Of a DNA stretch of 64,000 nucleotides, positions 17,409 to 26,697 are shown one piece after another. Location of the stretch: NCBI GenBank assembly GCA_017303475.1, contig JAFLBO010000015.1:1-64000 (forward strand). Reading direction: 5' to 3'. This DNA is from Chitinophagales bacterium. Lineage in GTDB: Bacteria > Bacteroidota > Bacteroidia > Chitinophagales > Saprospiraceae. The notes beneath the pieces were generated by a model. The model had not been told where the DNA came from. It saw only the letters and a list, made by a program, of their open reading frames with translations, and searched no databases. Position 1 is the first letter of the stretch; every line of letters begins with the position of its first letter. The position numbers were made by a program, and so were the translations under genes.

Positions 17409-18356
17409 TCAATTGAGTCGGAAACTGGATGCTCCCAACAAACCTACATTGCAATAAATGGCAGCCACATAATTGCCCTTTTTCAACTTTTCATCCAGTT
17501 TGTAGCTGAATGAGAGTCGCTGGGTATCCCGCAACGAAACAGGTTTCACCTGTTGTGCTGTTACATCCACCTTCCCGCTGGGCGCATCAACGGTGGTTTT
17601 GATGGGTTTGGAGCTTGGAATGGGTTTACCATTTTCATCCGTGATCACCAGATACAGGTGCTGATCTCCCTGGTAGGTTTGTGGCACATCTACCAGATCA
17701 AAACTCACATGAATATCGCGGGCCTTTTTAGCGCGGAGGGTTTGTTTTTCGCCTTTGCTGCCAATTTCAACACGGAAGGAAGTAGCTTTGAATTTGGCCG
17801 ACTGAGTTTTTCTGATCTGTTCTTCCAGTTTTTTGGCCAGATCATCCACCTGTCCGGTGAGGGAGGTGTTTTCTGTTTGCAATTGAGCGTTTTCCTCGGT
17901 CAAGCGTTTGTTTTCTGCTTTCAATTGCTCATTTTCTACCTGAACGGCTGTAATCAGGGTTTCATACTCAATCTTCAGTTGGCGGAGTTCTTCCACCTGA
18001 AGCTTGAGTTCGCTGATTTGCTTGTTGTTTTGGGATTTGATTTTGCGCAAGGCTGCGTCTTTTTCCGACATAAGCTGGGCCGTAGCCGCTTCTTTGCCAC
18101 GCAAATCTTCATTCTCCAGGCGCACTTCGCCGTAGGAAGCGCTCAGGCTGTCGAGCTCATGCTGGAGAATCATTTTTTCTGCTTCAAGCGATTGAACGCT
18201 TTCTGTCAGTTGATCGTTTCCGGCGCTGAGGTTGCGGGATTTATTCCAGAAAAAAATGCTGGAGCCTCCTGTCAGGAGCAGCAAGGCAGCGAGCACGATG
18301 GTGATGGTTCTGGAATTATTGGCTGGTTTGGTTTCAAAATTTTGGTAGTCGCTCAT
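17409..18356 (-). CDS. Single-pass membrane coiled-coil protein
   Basis: 315 aa from ATG 18356 (an in-frame start at 18368 would add MPRI). A membrane helix lies at about residues 18-36 (IVLAALLLLTGGSSIFFW). A long coiled coil runs from about 45 to 180, rich in Leu, Glu, Gln and Asn heptads (such as LKAENKRLTEENAQLQ). A C-terminal beta-rich domain of about 120 residues follows (VEIGSKGEKQTLRAKKA and QRLSFSYKLDEKLKKGNYVA). I do not recognise a named family. It is first in a probable operon with the regulator and kinase, 22 bases ahead of the regulator, so it may be a signal input or a structural protein they control. Confidence 0.8.
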   Translation of the reverse strand: MSDYQNFETKPANNSRTITIVLAALLLLTGGSSIFFWNKSRNLSAGNDQLTESVQSLEAEKMILQHELDSLSASYGEVRLENEDLRGKEAATAQLMSEKDAALRKIKSQNNKQISELKLQVEELRQLKIEYETLITAVQVENEQLKAENKRLTEENAQLQTENTSLTGQVDDLAKKLEEQIRKTQSAKFKATSFRVEIGSKGEKQTLRAKKARDIHVSFDLVDVPQTYQGDQHLYLVITDENGKPIPSSKPIKTTVDAPSGKVDVTAQQVKPVSLRDTQRLSFSYKLDEKLKKGNYVAAIYCNVGLLGASSFRLN

Positions 18357-18531
18357 AATACGGGGCAAGATATGTATTTGGGGATAAACGGGAAAAAATC
18401 GGTTTTTGGTATGGCTTTCACGGCTAATTTGGTGTAAGTAATCCCCAGAACCGGCAGCAAAATTGCGGTCACACTTGTCCCTTGGCCATTAAATGGGCAT
18501 TAAAAGTGAATTAAATTGGTTTTCGGGTGAC

Positions 18532-18597
18532 TGCGGGGTCGTAAGACCCACGCAGGGCGAAGGTGAAATGCGGGGGCGTAAGACCCGCGCAGGGCGG
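18532..18597. repeat. REP-like palindromic repeat, two copies
   Basis: Two copies of a unit of about 28 bases: GCGGGGTCGTAAGACCCACG at 18533-18552 followed by CAGGGCG, and GCGGGGGCGTAAGACCCGCG at 18570-18589 followed by CAGGGCGG. GGGTC and GACCC can pair around CGTAA. The pair lies 10 bases after the stop of the minus-strand gene at 18607; a third copy lies in the equivalent place at 24806-24832. No gene is seen in the rest of 18357-18606. Confidence 0.75.
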
Positions 18598-18606
18598 AAA
18601 TACCCA

Positions 18607-19488
18607 TCACTCCATTTTCAGGCAAGCTCCCCTGTGTATGTGCCGCCCCTCTCGTTCAACCGTCCAGTAGTAAATACCTTGTGGCAGCGTACTTGTTTCA
18701 AGCTCAAAGCTCGTTTCAAAATCGTTGTGGAATATAAGGACACCAAGTTGGTTATATAACAGAAAGCGGTGCGTATCCTCAAGGGGTTGTACCGTGATTT
18801 GGATCTTTTCCTGAAATGGGTTGGGCGAAACCTGAATATTCAGGGTCTCTAAAGGTACTTGGGTAGTATTAATGGTAGACCAAATGGAGTCGCAAGGATA
18901 TGATACGAATTGATACGATTCCTCCGAATTTTCGAAACACCGAAGTCCCCAAATGTATTTTTCTACTAACCCAAACTGGGGCTCAAATAACTGATTATTA
19001 CCTACTTTTTCAATGATACGATCTCCCCAATCAAACCAAAAGCTATTGCTGATATGCCAAACTTTGAGGGTATCTCCTCCAAGATAAAGGCTGCTGATGG
19101 AATCAACAGTAATGGTATCGCTGGCATAAGGTAATGGATGGTCAGGTATGGTTGCCGGCAATCCACCAATGACCCACTTATCGCCTACTTCGGCAGTAAA
19201 GTCGTACAGCATTTCAAATTGGTTGGTATAATTGCTGTAATAGTAAACCGTGTCATTTTCGGTTGAAATATAGAATGAAAACACATCACTTAGTCCAACA
19301 GGTTTTAATCGACTGCACCATTTGCCCTCGTAATTGACTTTTTCTACTGATTCCAGTACATATGGGACAATCTTGAGTGCAAAATTTTGTTCGCTGTAAG
19401 TCCACCTGGCCCACACCGGGGCAAAATCAGTATTTTGGGCTTGCAGGTTGGTGGTTGCGAGGAGGAGCGAGAGTAGGAGATATTTCAT
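18607..19488 (-). CDS. Small secreted protein with T9SS sorting domain
   Basis: 293 aa. Signal peptide MKYLLLSLLLATTNLQAQ. The body (about 20-210) is a beta-rich domain with many aromatic residues and no family that I recognise (EKWCSRL-like and FYISTENDTVYYYSNYTN stretches). The last about 80 residues form a type A T9SS sorting domain (IQVSPNPFQEKIQITVQP, LYNQLGVLIFH, LPQGIYYWTVE). It is last of three tandem T9SS cargo genes on the minus strand, 12 bases after the previous stop, so probably co-transcribed. Two REP-like copies follow its stop. Confidence 0.85.
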   Translation of the reverse strand: MKYLLLSLLLATTNLQAQNTDFAPVWARWTYSEQNFALKIVPYVLESVEKVNYEGKWCSRLKPVGLSDVFSFYISTENDTVYYYSNYTNQFEMLYDFTAEVGDKWVIGGLPATIPDHPLPYASDTITVDSISSLYLGGDTLKVWHISNSFWFDWGDRIIEKVGNNQLFEPQFGLVEKYIWGLRCFENSEESYQFVSYPCDSIWSTINTTQVPLETLNIQVSPNPFQEKIQITVQPLEDTHRFLLYNQLGVLIFHNDFETSFELETSTLPQGIYYWTVEREGRHIHRGACLKME

Positions 19489-19500
19489 GGTAGAGTGTGT

Positions 19501-21108
19501 TTAATGGTTAACGATGATTTTGCCGCTGGATATTGGTTTCCGGTCTGTCCATAGCAGCAATTGATACATTCCTGATGGCCAATTTTTGACTTCTATTGGT
19601 AAGCCATCCTGCCCTCTTGCCCAGGGTATTTCTGCCATAAGTATACCTTGGGCATCGTAGCATTGGAGCCTTTTTTCTAAGGATTGCCCCATTAATTCCG
19701 CAGGAATTTGAATAAAGGCAATGTCTTGAGCTGGATTAGGAGAGCAAATGAGCTGAGGAAGTTGTGGTGCTTGAATAATCGGTTCAAAAACACTTGTGAC
19801 ATACTGCGTAAGCCCGGTGCAGCCCGGCTCCATGCAGCCATCTGCTCCGTTTACTACCAGTATCCCGATGTTGGGGTTTAGAGATCCAATAGAATTGGTA
19901 TCGAAAACCACACCTGTTGTAGCAATTCGTCCGTCAGTCAATTCACATATATCAAACATCTCAACAAATGGCGACCAAGGGCGCTGAATAGAATCTGAAT
20001 AATGCCTTTCCCACAAAATTTCGCCCGATTCGGTGGCACGAAAAAGCCAGGCTTTACCCCTTGATTCTTTGGAATAATATCCAAAACCTAAAATATCCCC
20101 GTTTGCAGCAGTAATGATGCGATATACTGATCTTATGGCTACATCGTTCCATTCATGTTTCCAAATTGTTTGGCCGTCACTGTTTATCCTGTTTAACACA
20201 CTGAAATTATTGGCTATGTTTGGGGGTTGCCCAAACGTGTCTTGCCGCCACATGACAGCTCCTCCCCCACCAGACAATCCTGTAACCGTTGGTGTTTGAA
20301 GAGCTGTTTTATCCCAATTAATCAACCTGCTCCAGATTGGATTGGCATTTTCGTCTATTTTATGCAAAATGGCGTTGTAGCGGTAGGTGCCATGAAGCCA
20401 ATGATAATAATACCCAATAACATTTGACGTCAATAAGTAATGGCCATCGTCCGTAGGTGTCAAATGCCCATAGCCAACACTTTGTAAAAAAGTATCGGGA
20501 ATGATCTTGTTAAACAACAGATTGCCAATACTATCGGTTTTGATAATCCGGATGGCACTTTCTACGGTGATCCAGGGTTCTTCCAATGATTTAGGTTTAC
20601 CCTCTGTAACATACAGCAAGATATCTCCTGACGGTGTTTCTGTTATAGCATCAGAGAAAACATGTAAATCAGAAATATCAGGGTAATAATTGATCCATAA
20701 CAGGTTTAAATCCGGATCCATTTTGGCAATAAAAGTACGCATTCGGGAATGCTCATAATCCCGCCACTCACCTGTTAGTAAAATATGATTGTCTGAGGTG
20801 ATATAATAGCCACCTCCACGAACACTGAATAATAAATCTATCTGAGGGCCCTCCATTTTAACTACTTTGACTATCTCTTTGGTATCTGCATCAATTTTAA
20901 AAATTTGCGCTTCACGGTGAATATCTGGCCCGAATGCGTTTGTTACGTAGATAAAATGACCAATACTCCAAATATTTCCGCTGTTATCATAAAGGTATTC
21001 GTATAGTGGATTTGGATCGAATGTTTTCAGGTAAGTTTCAGTAGATTGAGCGGCAGTGCGTATACATCCAAGGAAGCATATTGCGGCAATGAAATAGCAG
21101 GTACGCAT
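19501..21108 (-). CDS. Secreted propeller-like protein with T9SS sorting domain
   Basis: 535 aa from ATG 21108, chosen because MRTCYFIAAICFLGCIRTAA is a good signal sequence; the frame is open to 21141. The CFLGC run could also be read as a lipobox. The body has repeated blade-like units of the type T-DG-Y-LL-G...W (TPTDDGHYLLTSNVIG, ITAANGDILGFGYYSK, ICELTDGRIATTGVV), as in the 940-aa protein at 29688-32510. A Cys-containing GCMEPGC stretch precedes the type A sorting domain (CSPNPAQDIAFIQIPA, CYDAQGILMAEIPW, WPSGMYQLLLWTD). Middle gene of three T9SS cargo genes; 12 bases separate its stop from the next start. Confidence 0.85.
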   Translation of the reverse strand: MRTCYFIAAICFLGCIRTAAQSTETYLKTFDPNPLYEYLYDNSGNIWSIGHFIYVTNAFGPDIHREAQIFKIDADTKEIVKVVKMEGPQIDLLFSVRGGGYYITSDNHILLTGEWRDYEHSRMRTFIAKMDPDLNLLWINYYPDISDLHVFSDAITETPSGDILLYVTEGKPKSLEEPWITVESAIRIIKTDSIGNLLFNKIIPDTFLQSVGYGHLTPTDDGHYLLTSNVIGYYYHWLHGTYRYNAILHKIDENANPIWSRLINWDKTALQTPTVTGLSGGGGAVMWRQDTFGQPPNIANNFSVLNRINSDGQTIWKHEWNDVAIRSVYRIITAANGDILGFGYYSKESRGKAWLFRATESGEILWERHYSDSIQRPWSPFVEMFDICELTDGRIATTGVVFDTNSIGSLNPNIGILVVNGADGCMEPGCTGLTQYVTSVFEPIIQAPQLPQLICSPNPAQDIAFIQIPAELMGQSLEKRLQCYDAQGILMAEIPWARGQDGLPIEVKNWPSGMYQLLLWTDRKPISSGKIIVNH

Positions 21109-21168
21109 AGTACAATATGGTGAAGCCCTGCAGCAGGCCAAAGGATTGCCGCAGGGCCGGATGAAACA

Positions 21169-24100
21169 TTAGTGTTGAATGGTAATCTTTTGGCGGGCTA
21201 CCACCACGCCTTTTTCGAGCAAGGAAAGTACGTAAATGCCGGAGGGTGTGGTTTGTACCGATAGGGATACATTGCTATCGTCCGGCGCCTGAACTTGTTG
21301 CACCAGGATACCTGTGGCAATATCCCGGAGTTCGAGTACCCGTTCAGCTCCGAGATGTACTTGCTTGGGAAGCTGGACAAGAATCGTTTCATTAGCCGGA
21401 TTGGGCGCTACCTGCAGCACTCCCATTTTTGAGGATTGTGCGGCAAGTGGTGTATCGCTACGTTCACCCGTCAAATTTGGCAGCCGGGGCATAAAAGTTC
21501 TGCCTGTCAGGATGCCTAATATACTTTGTGCATAGCCCGCCTCCTGGCTGGATGAATTGGCAATGCCCAACAAGGTTTCTTCCTGCGCAGCATTCAAGGT
21601 AAACTCCGGATTAGATAATCTTGCAGCATTGATGCCTTGCACCTGTACAAAATACTGATCATCCATGGTACTTTGCGGAAATGCCTGTAGCAACCCATTA
21701 GCGGCAGCAAACTGATTCTGCTCCAGCTTGGCAGCCACTAAGCGCCGCCGATTGGCAGGATTCAGGTCTTCATTCAGCAGTGTTTCAACGGCCGTCCAAT
21801 TGGTTCCTGCGATGTATTGCCGAATAAGTTCAGAGGTAATGCGCTCCCGTTGTGATACCAGTACTTGAATTTCACCTGCCAATTGTGGGGTAGGATTGGC
21901 AGCATATTCACTGTTTTTCTGCGTAATTTCAATCCTTAACGCATCCAAACATGCTTTGGTTGTACATGGTTGTTCCTGAGGAGATTCAGGGAACATACAG
22001 TCTGAATAAATTTCGCCTCCAGTCAAGACATTTGTGAAATTACTTTGCGGCATACAAACATCACTGAGCGAACATTTTGGCTTCACCCTTGCGTTCAAAT
22101 TAGGATTGGGGTGGAAATAGAAAAACTGTATAGTGTTAAGCAGGGGTGGTGGCAAAATGGTACTGGTTTTAATATTTTCGGGTTTGCCGGGAGTGAAATA
22201 GTTCCATCTGGCAAATCCATTCGAACCCTGACTCAACTGAATTTCTCCCGGTATGGATAGAGATGGAGGCGACGGAGGAAATGAAGCAAATGGCTCAATG
22301 AATAAATCGTGAAAATCTGTCGAGAAATCCTCCTCTCGGAATAAGAAACCTTGATTCTTCCCTACAATATTGGTTCCTACAATATTGCCAGAATAGGTAT
22401 TGCAAAGAGTATGGTTGGCTTTATCGCCAGTATTTTCAAATTGATTACCTGCCGAACCCGATGCGAAGAAGTTATCTGTAAGAAAACTTTGAGTAGTACC
22501 GTTGATTGCTACATCAAAATCAAAATTGACAAAATCATTGCTGAAAATTTCCAAATTTGAATTTGCGGTAGCACGAATGCCTACAACATTATTTTCAAAC
22601 TTATTGCGGTCATTGAGTTCCAAACCCAGTATTCCCACCTTAACAGACCCAAGAAGGGCATTTGATCCCCCTGCTAAAATACCTCTTTCAGCTCCAATAA
22701 ATCTATTCTTTTTCGTTACGTTGAAAGCGGCATCCCAACTGACAATGCCGTCAGTGGCCACATTGTTGAAGGTACATCCTTCAAACAAGATACCATCTGT
22801 GTCCCAGATAGACACGCCTGTGTGCATGGAACCCGATGCAGTGCGTTCAAAAAGCACATTTTCAAATTTACTGAAGTTTACCGGATCATACTTCATAAAC
22901 TCCGCACCTTTTCGGCAATCCCGGAAGGTAAACCCATTGGCCTGTATCAATCCTCCCCTAAACTGAGGTACATCCCAGAGCGGATGCCCTTTTGCCGCAG
23001 CGCCAATCACCGCTCCTTCAATCATACTATTTCCCCTTAATAAAACAACCCCCGCCTGATTTGCATTAAGTATACCATCGGGATCAGGCTGTGCCAAAAG
23101 ATTGTTTCCCTGCACGGCAATACCACGCCAAAACTGTGATGGAGAACAAGTATTGGCTCTCCTTACATTGCCGCCGTCTATGATAAGTCTGGCTCCTCGT
23201 TCCACTGTAATGGAGCCGTCAAACGGCATAAGCAATTCACAGGTAACAGTCAGCGTAGCACCCGCTTTCACAACTACATTGGTGTAGAGGCGCATATTGA
23301 GATCCCATGTTTCTGACACATCAACGATTCTGTCAGAAGTATTGGATCCCGGATGGTTGTATGTTTCTGTGCAGTCAACAAATTGACGCAGATTAGAGGT
23401 GGCAAGGTTTCGGTGAATAGAACCTACATCAGTAGCGCGGAGAACATCACGTGCACCTCCACTTTGAGTCATTAGGTGATTGTCACAAATACCTTGAAGA
23501 TGGGTGTATTCATTTATAAAAGAATGACCAAATTCATGTGCAAGACTTCTTAGGGCTTCACCAATTAAAATCTCTCTTCCTGTTGGTTCGAAGGGAAAAC
23601 CTGTCACATCAGACCGTTTTTGAAACCAACGGTATTTCATATATAAGTTGGTGATACTAATATTGGATGTACGATTAAGATTATTTGAACTTGGCTTTTC
23701 AGAACACCACCATTTACAGTAATATGGTTGTCCTTCGGGAGTATCTATTACACCAAGTATGATCAAGCGATGGTAAATATCACCCTGAACAGGAAAAAAC
23801 ACGTTAATTCCGCGTGGCATATTTGGATTCGAATTAATTTGATTGCTCAAGTTTGCCAGGTGCCAGGCTGCCTGGATTTGAGAGGGACATTTAAAATTTA
23901 AATCAGGATCGAGAGAATTGGGGGAATTATCCGAATTCCAGGCAAATTCATCCTTTAAAAAGATGAAATTTGGAATAATCTGAATTTTTGCGTCAGTTCT
24001 CAAGTCCCCACAATTAGAGGTACCCGTAAGGTTAGCTAACCGCCAATTACAATCACTAACAATAGCATTTAAAAAAGCCATGTGCTCGGCATTATTTTCG

Positions 24101-24465
24101 CTAAAATTACCTTGAGTATCCGGGTCCAGATCGTCACTTCTACGTGGAATAATGAAGTTCGCATGCACATAAATTGTTCTAGCGTCTGTTCGCGGAATGT
24201 GCCGCTCATTGCTACTCCAGAGGGTGGAGCTATTAGCGCAAATCCCGGACGAGGAGCTATTTTCGGGAGAATCGCAACACATCGCACACTCAAAGGGGGC
24301 AGGATCAACTTGCGTGAACGCCTTGCTTGGCATCCAGAAAATAGCCCAAACTAAAATTATTGCTACTTTAGAAACACTGAGGCACTGAGGCACTGAGGCA
24401 CTGAGGCACTGAGGCACTGAGGCACTGAGGCACTGAGGCACTGAGGCACTGAGGCACTGAGGCAC
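21169..24465 (-). CDS. Secreted zincin-like and beta-helix protein with T9SS domain, repeat-disturbed start
   Basis: Up to 1098 aa. Residues about 60-370 contain a zinc-peptidase-like motif LAHEFGHSFINEYTH (HExxH with a third His) and many Cys and Asp residues. Residues about 400-720 form a right-handed beta-helix (DTDGILFEGCTFNNVATDGI and similar rungs). A helical region follows (about 840-1000), then a type A sorting domain (VAPNPANETILVQLPK, PSGIYVLSLLEKG). The start is abnormal. The frame opens only at GTG codons inside the GGCACTGA array at 24375-24468, with a stop just upstream (24474-24472). The nearest ATG (24487) is in another frame that ends at 24368. One more unit, or two fewer, would join that ATG to this frame. 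The hydrophobic segment KVAIILVWAIFW follows the array. It heads a three-gene T9SS operon. Confidence 0.8.
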   Translation of the reverse strand: MPQCLSASVPQCLSASVPQCLSASVPQCLSVSKVAIILVWAIFWMPSKAFTQVDPAPFECAMCCDSPENSSSSGICANSSTLWSSNERHIPRTDARTIYVHANFIIPRRSDDLDPDTQGNFSENNAEHMAFLNAIVSDCNWRLANLTGTSNCGDLRTDAKIQIIPNFIFLKDEFAWNSDNSPNSLDPDLNFKCPSQIQAAWHLANLSNQINSNPNMPRGINVFFPVQGDIYHRLIILGVIDTPEGQPYYCKWWCSEKPSSNNLNRTSNISITNLYMKYRWFQKRSDVTGFPFEPTGREILIGEALRSLAHEFGHSFINEYTHLQGICDNHLMTQSGGARDVLRATDVGSIHRNLATSNLRQFVDCTETYNHPGSNTSDRIVDVSETWDLNMRLYTNVVVKAGATLTVTCELLMPFDGSITVERGARLIIDGGNVRRANTCSPSQFWRGIAVQGNNLLAQPDPDGILNANQAGVVLLRGNSMIEGAVIGAAAKGHPLWDVPQFRGGLIQANGFTFRDCRKGAEFMKYDPVNFSKFENVLFERTASGSMHTGVSIWDTDGILFEGCTFNNVATDGIVSWDAAFNVTKKNRFIGAERGILAGGSNALLGSVKVGILGLELNDRNKFENNVVGIRATANSNLEIFSNDFVNFDFDVAINGTTQSFLTDNFFASGSAGNQFENTGDKANHTLCNTYSGNIVGTNIVGKNQGFLFREEDFSTDFHDLFIEPFASFPPSPPSLSIPGEIQLSQGSNGFARWNYFTPGKPENIKTSTILPPPLLNTIQFFYFHPNPNLNARVKPKCSLSDVCMPQSNFTNVLTGGEIYSDCMFPESPQEQPCTTKACLDALRIEITQKNSEYAANPTPQLAGEIQVLVSQRERITSELIRQYIAGTNWTAVETLLNEDLNPANRRRLVAAKLEQNQFAAANGLLQAFPQSTMDDQYFVQVQGINAARLSNPEFTLNAAQEETLLGIANSSSQEAGYAQSILGILTGRTFMPRLPNLTGERSDTPLAAQSSKMGVLQVAPNPANETILVQLPKQVHLGAERVLELRDIATGILVQQVQAPDDSNVSLSVQTTPSGIYVLSLLEKGVVVARQKITIQH

Positions 24466-24468
24466 TGA
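24375..24468. repeat. 8-bp microsatellite at the 5' end of a T9SS cargo gene
   Basis: Eleven perfect copies of GGCACTGA plus a partial unit at one end, 94 bases in all. Eight is not a multiple of three, so each change in copy number shifts the frame of whatever is translated through it. The array lies between an ATG at 24487 and the signal-peptide-like hydrophobic segment of the 21169-24465 gene, and currently they are out of frame. Confidence 0.95.
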
Positions 24469-24805
24469 ATTTTAACCAGTTTTTCATTCTAGAAAAATGT
24501 TTAAAGGTAAAAAATAAGTTTCCTTGCCATCCCGGGCAACCGGAATAGCCTAAACTTTTCATGAATAAGCCATTAAATTTCCAGGATAAGCGCGCTGATT
24601 ACGAAGGAATAAAAATTAAAATATGACAAAAATTGGCAAAACTTTTAATGCCCACCTATTACATATCCAATTTCTAAGCCCTTACAAAAGATTAAAAACA
24701 GTTAACTGAATGCTCCAGGGTACGCCATAACATTAATGTGGAGCTAAATATGAACAAAAGTAAACCTTTACATCGTAAAAAACAAGTAGGTTACAAAAAT
24801 TCAAT

Positions 24806-24832
24806 TGCGGGGTCGTAAGCCCCGCGCAGGGC
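24806..24832. repeat. REP-like palindromic repeat, third copy
   Basis: GCGGGGTCGTAAGCCCCGCG at 24807-24826 followed by CAGGGC; GCGGGG and CCCCGC pair around TCGTAAG. The change from GACCC to GCCCC relative to the copies at 18532-18597 keeps a stem possible. It lies a few bases after the stop of the gene at 24839. The rest of 24475-24838 is AT-rich and I see no gene in it. Confidence 0.75.
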
Positions 24833-24838
24833 AGCGCA

Positions 24839-26512
24839 TCAACGCAACACCCAGGTATACCCAATCTGCCCGCGCCATTCCGAATATTTCCCTCTGAAAA
24901 CCGAGGTGCTTCGAATGAAATGAAGGCCAAAATTCAGGCTGTGTTTGGTTTGTACCAGCCAATTGGCGCTGAAAGAGGCGTTAACAATGGCGCCATCTGC
25001 GTCCCCGTTCAGGCGGGCAATATTCCAGGCGCCGTTGGCCTGCAAGGTGAGTTTCTCTTTGGCCACGGGTTTGCCCACACCTGCGCTGAGGCCATAATTA
25101 GCGGTTTGGGTTTGGCCCAGTTGCACACTGTTGTAATTAAATCCGGTATTAACGGATAGCTTGGTTTCGATAAAGGAGGCCGCCCAGGTGAGTACGCCCA
25201 CCCGCGCGCGCACATCGCCAAACTTTTCGGTTAGCGGATTTTGGTCGTCCAATTGCTGGTATACGCCATTGAGGATGAAGGTATGCACAGCGTTTTTGCC
25301 AAATACCGAATACCTCGGCGTAACGCTGTATTGGGTGGTAGCCTGCGCGAGTTTCAGGGAATCACTGAGTTCAAATGCCGTGGAGGTTTGGTTCATCCGG
25401 TAATTGGAATAGTTCAGGTCCAGCCCGAATTTGGGCCCCGGATTGATGCTCAGATTGGCAGAGCCAATGTTGCGCCAGGAAGTTTCAGAACGGTTACCCA
25501 GCAGGTTGTTGCGCTGCACGCCATAAGATCCAAACAGTCGCACCTTGCCCCGCGCAAACGCCATCATCGGACTAAGGGTGTAATTCTCTATGTCGTTGTT
25601 AAAAAAATACGCGCCCATGGTAGCATATTCCGGATCAATGTGTTCGTAGCCAAGGTTCAGTCCAAAGTTTTGACTGTTATACCCCATGGTTGCTTTGCCG
25701 GCAAAATTGACGCGAGTGGAAAATCGGGGCGTTAACACCTCATCCGCACCATAATACTCGCCCATTTGCAAAGAATCCAGAGATACTTCTTCTGAGTTTT
25801 GATTTCGGGTATACGCTGATGCCGCACCATCAAGGCTCAGGCTGAATTTCCGCCAAAGTGTTGCCCTGCCCGACAAACCCAGCACCAGGTTTTCTGCCGG
25901 AGTGATGCCCAGTGAATCCGGAATGACCACCGAACCTGGCTGGTCTTTGGCTTTGAAGGCCATCAGATCCAGGTAATTGTTGCTCGTCCCAACGCCAATC
26001 TTTACGCCGTATCCCATTCTTTTATAGGTAGGTAAAAAATATTCCTGGCCGGCATTGGTTGCCGCAGCCCTGTGGAAACGACCATACATGGCAGCAAAAC
26101 GAAACTTACCGGGTGTCAATTCCACTCCGCCACCCAGGAAACTGTGCCCGGCCAGGGTGTAGGGTGAAAAATCCATGTTTCGCCAGCCGGCATGTAGTTT
26201 TACCCATTTATAAGTGGGAGAAACGCCAAACTGATTAAAAGTGGGGTAACGAACATCGCGAATTTGCTGGCCCAGGGTAAAAGAAAACGGCAATTCAAAG
26301 CCATAGAGGTAAGCAGTTGGGTTGCCAGACAAACGCCAGGCAAAACGGTCGCTGCGAATGGGCACATTGCCTGAGTTGGCATAGCCATCGAGCCCCATAT
26401 TCAGGGTACCCGTCCAGCGGAAAGGTTTTTCTTTACTGATTTGGGAAAGATCCTGGGCATTTACCCAAATGCCTAAAAACAAGGCCGCCAGTGCGCCGAT
26501 CCATTTTTTCAT
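24839..26512 (-). CDS. Outer-membrane beta-barrel protein
   Basis: 557 aa from ATG 26512, which is followed by a signal peptide (KKWIGALAALFLGIWVNAQ). The rest alternates polar and hydrophobic residues with many Gly and aromatic positions (FRWTGTLNMGLDGYANSG, GVELTPGKFRFAAMYGRF), as in transmembrane beta strands, and ends in GQIGYTWVLR, an aromatic C-terminus suited to BAM assembly. There is no TonB plug and no T9SS sorting domain. I do not recognise a specific transporter family. It lies between two T9SS cargo genes on the same strand, and palindromic repeats flank it on both sides. Function unknown. Confidence 0.8.
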   Translation of the reverse strand: MKKWIGALAALFLGIWVNAQDLSQISKEKPFRWTGTLNMGLDGYANSGNVPIRSDRFAWRLSGNPTAYLYGFELPFSFTLGQQIRDVRYPTFNQFGVSPTYKWVKLHAGWRNMDFSPYTLAGHSFLGGGVELTPGKFRFAAMYGRFHRAAATNAGQEYFLPTYKRMGYGVKIGVGTSNNYLDLMAFKAKDQPGSVVIPDSLGITPAENLVLGLSGRATLWRKFSLSLDGAASAYTRNQNSEEVSLDSLQMGEYYGADEVLTPRFSTRVNFAGKATMGYNSQNFGLNLGYEHIDPEYATMGAYFFNNDIENYTLSPMMAFARGKVRLFGSYGVQRNNLLGNRSETSWRNIGSANLSINPGPKFGLDLNYSNYRMNQTSTAFELSDSLKLAQATTQYSVTPRYSVFGKNAVHTFILNGVYQQLDDQNPLTEKFGDVRARVGVLTWAASFIETKLSVNTGFNYNSVQLGQTQTANYGLSAGVGKPVAKEKLTLQANGAWNIARLNGDADGAIVNASFSANWLVQTKHSLNFGLHFIRSTSVFRGKYSEWRGQIGYTWVLR

Positions 26513-26603
26513 GTCGTAGATCAAGGTTGGTTTACGACACAAAAGTCCTGGAAGGCGCACCGGCGGCTGTTCAATGGGTTTTCAAAAAGGGTAAAAAAGG
26601 ATT

Positions 26604-26683
26604 AAAGTCCACGTACGCCGGAATGGTATTCCGGCATACATGATCGTGGACTTTGCTAGTCGTTGCCGGAATACCATTCCGGC
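26604..26683. repeat. Palindromic repeat GCCGGAAT-n3-ATTCCGGC, two copies in opposite orientation
   Basis: Outer arms AAAGTCCACG (26604-26613) and CGTGGACTTT (26645-26654) enclose the palindrome GCCGGAATGGTATTCCGGC (26617-26635). A second copy, GCCGGAATACCATTCCGGC (26665-26683), has the centre inverted. Both copies are next to a TACATGAT sequence. It follows the stop of the gene at 26698 on the minus strand and could end its transcript; a related palindrome follows the stop at 29688. Confidence 0.8.
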
Positions 26684-26697
26684 GTACATGATGGGGA

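Noticed and set aside
17553..18437. 294-codon open frame on the plus strand
   Set aside because: It mirrors the coiled-coil gene on the other strand and reads as low-complexity Phe/Leu/Gly sequence.
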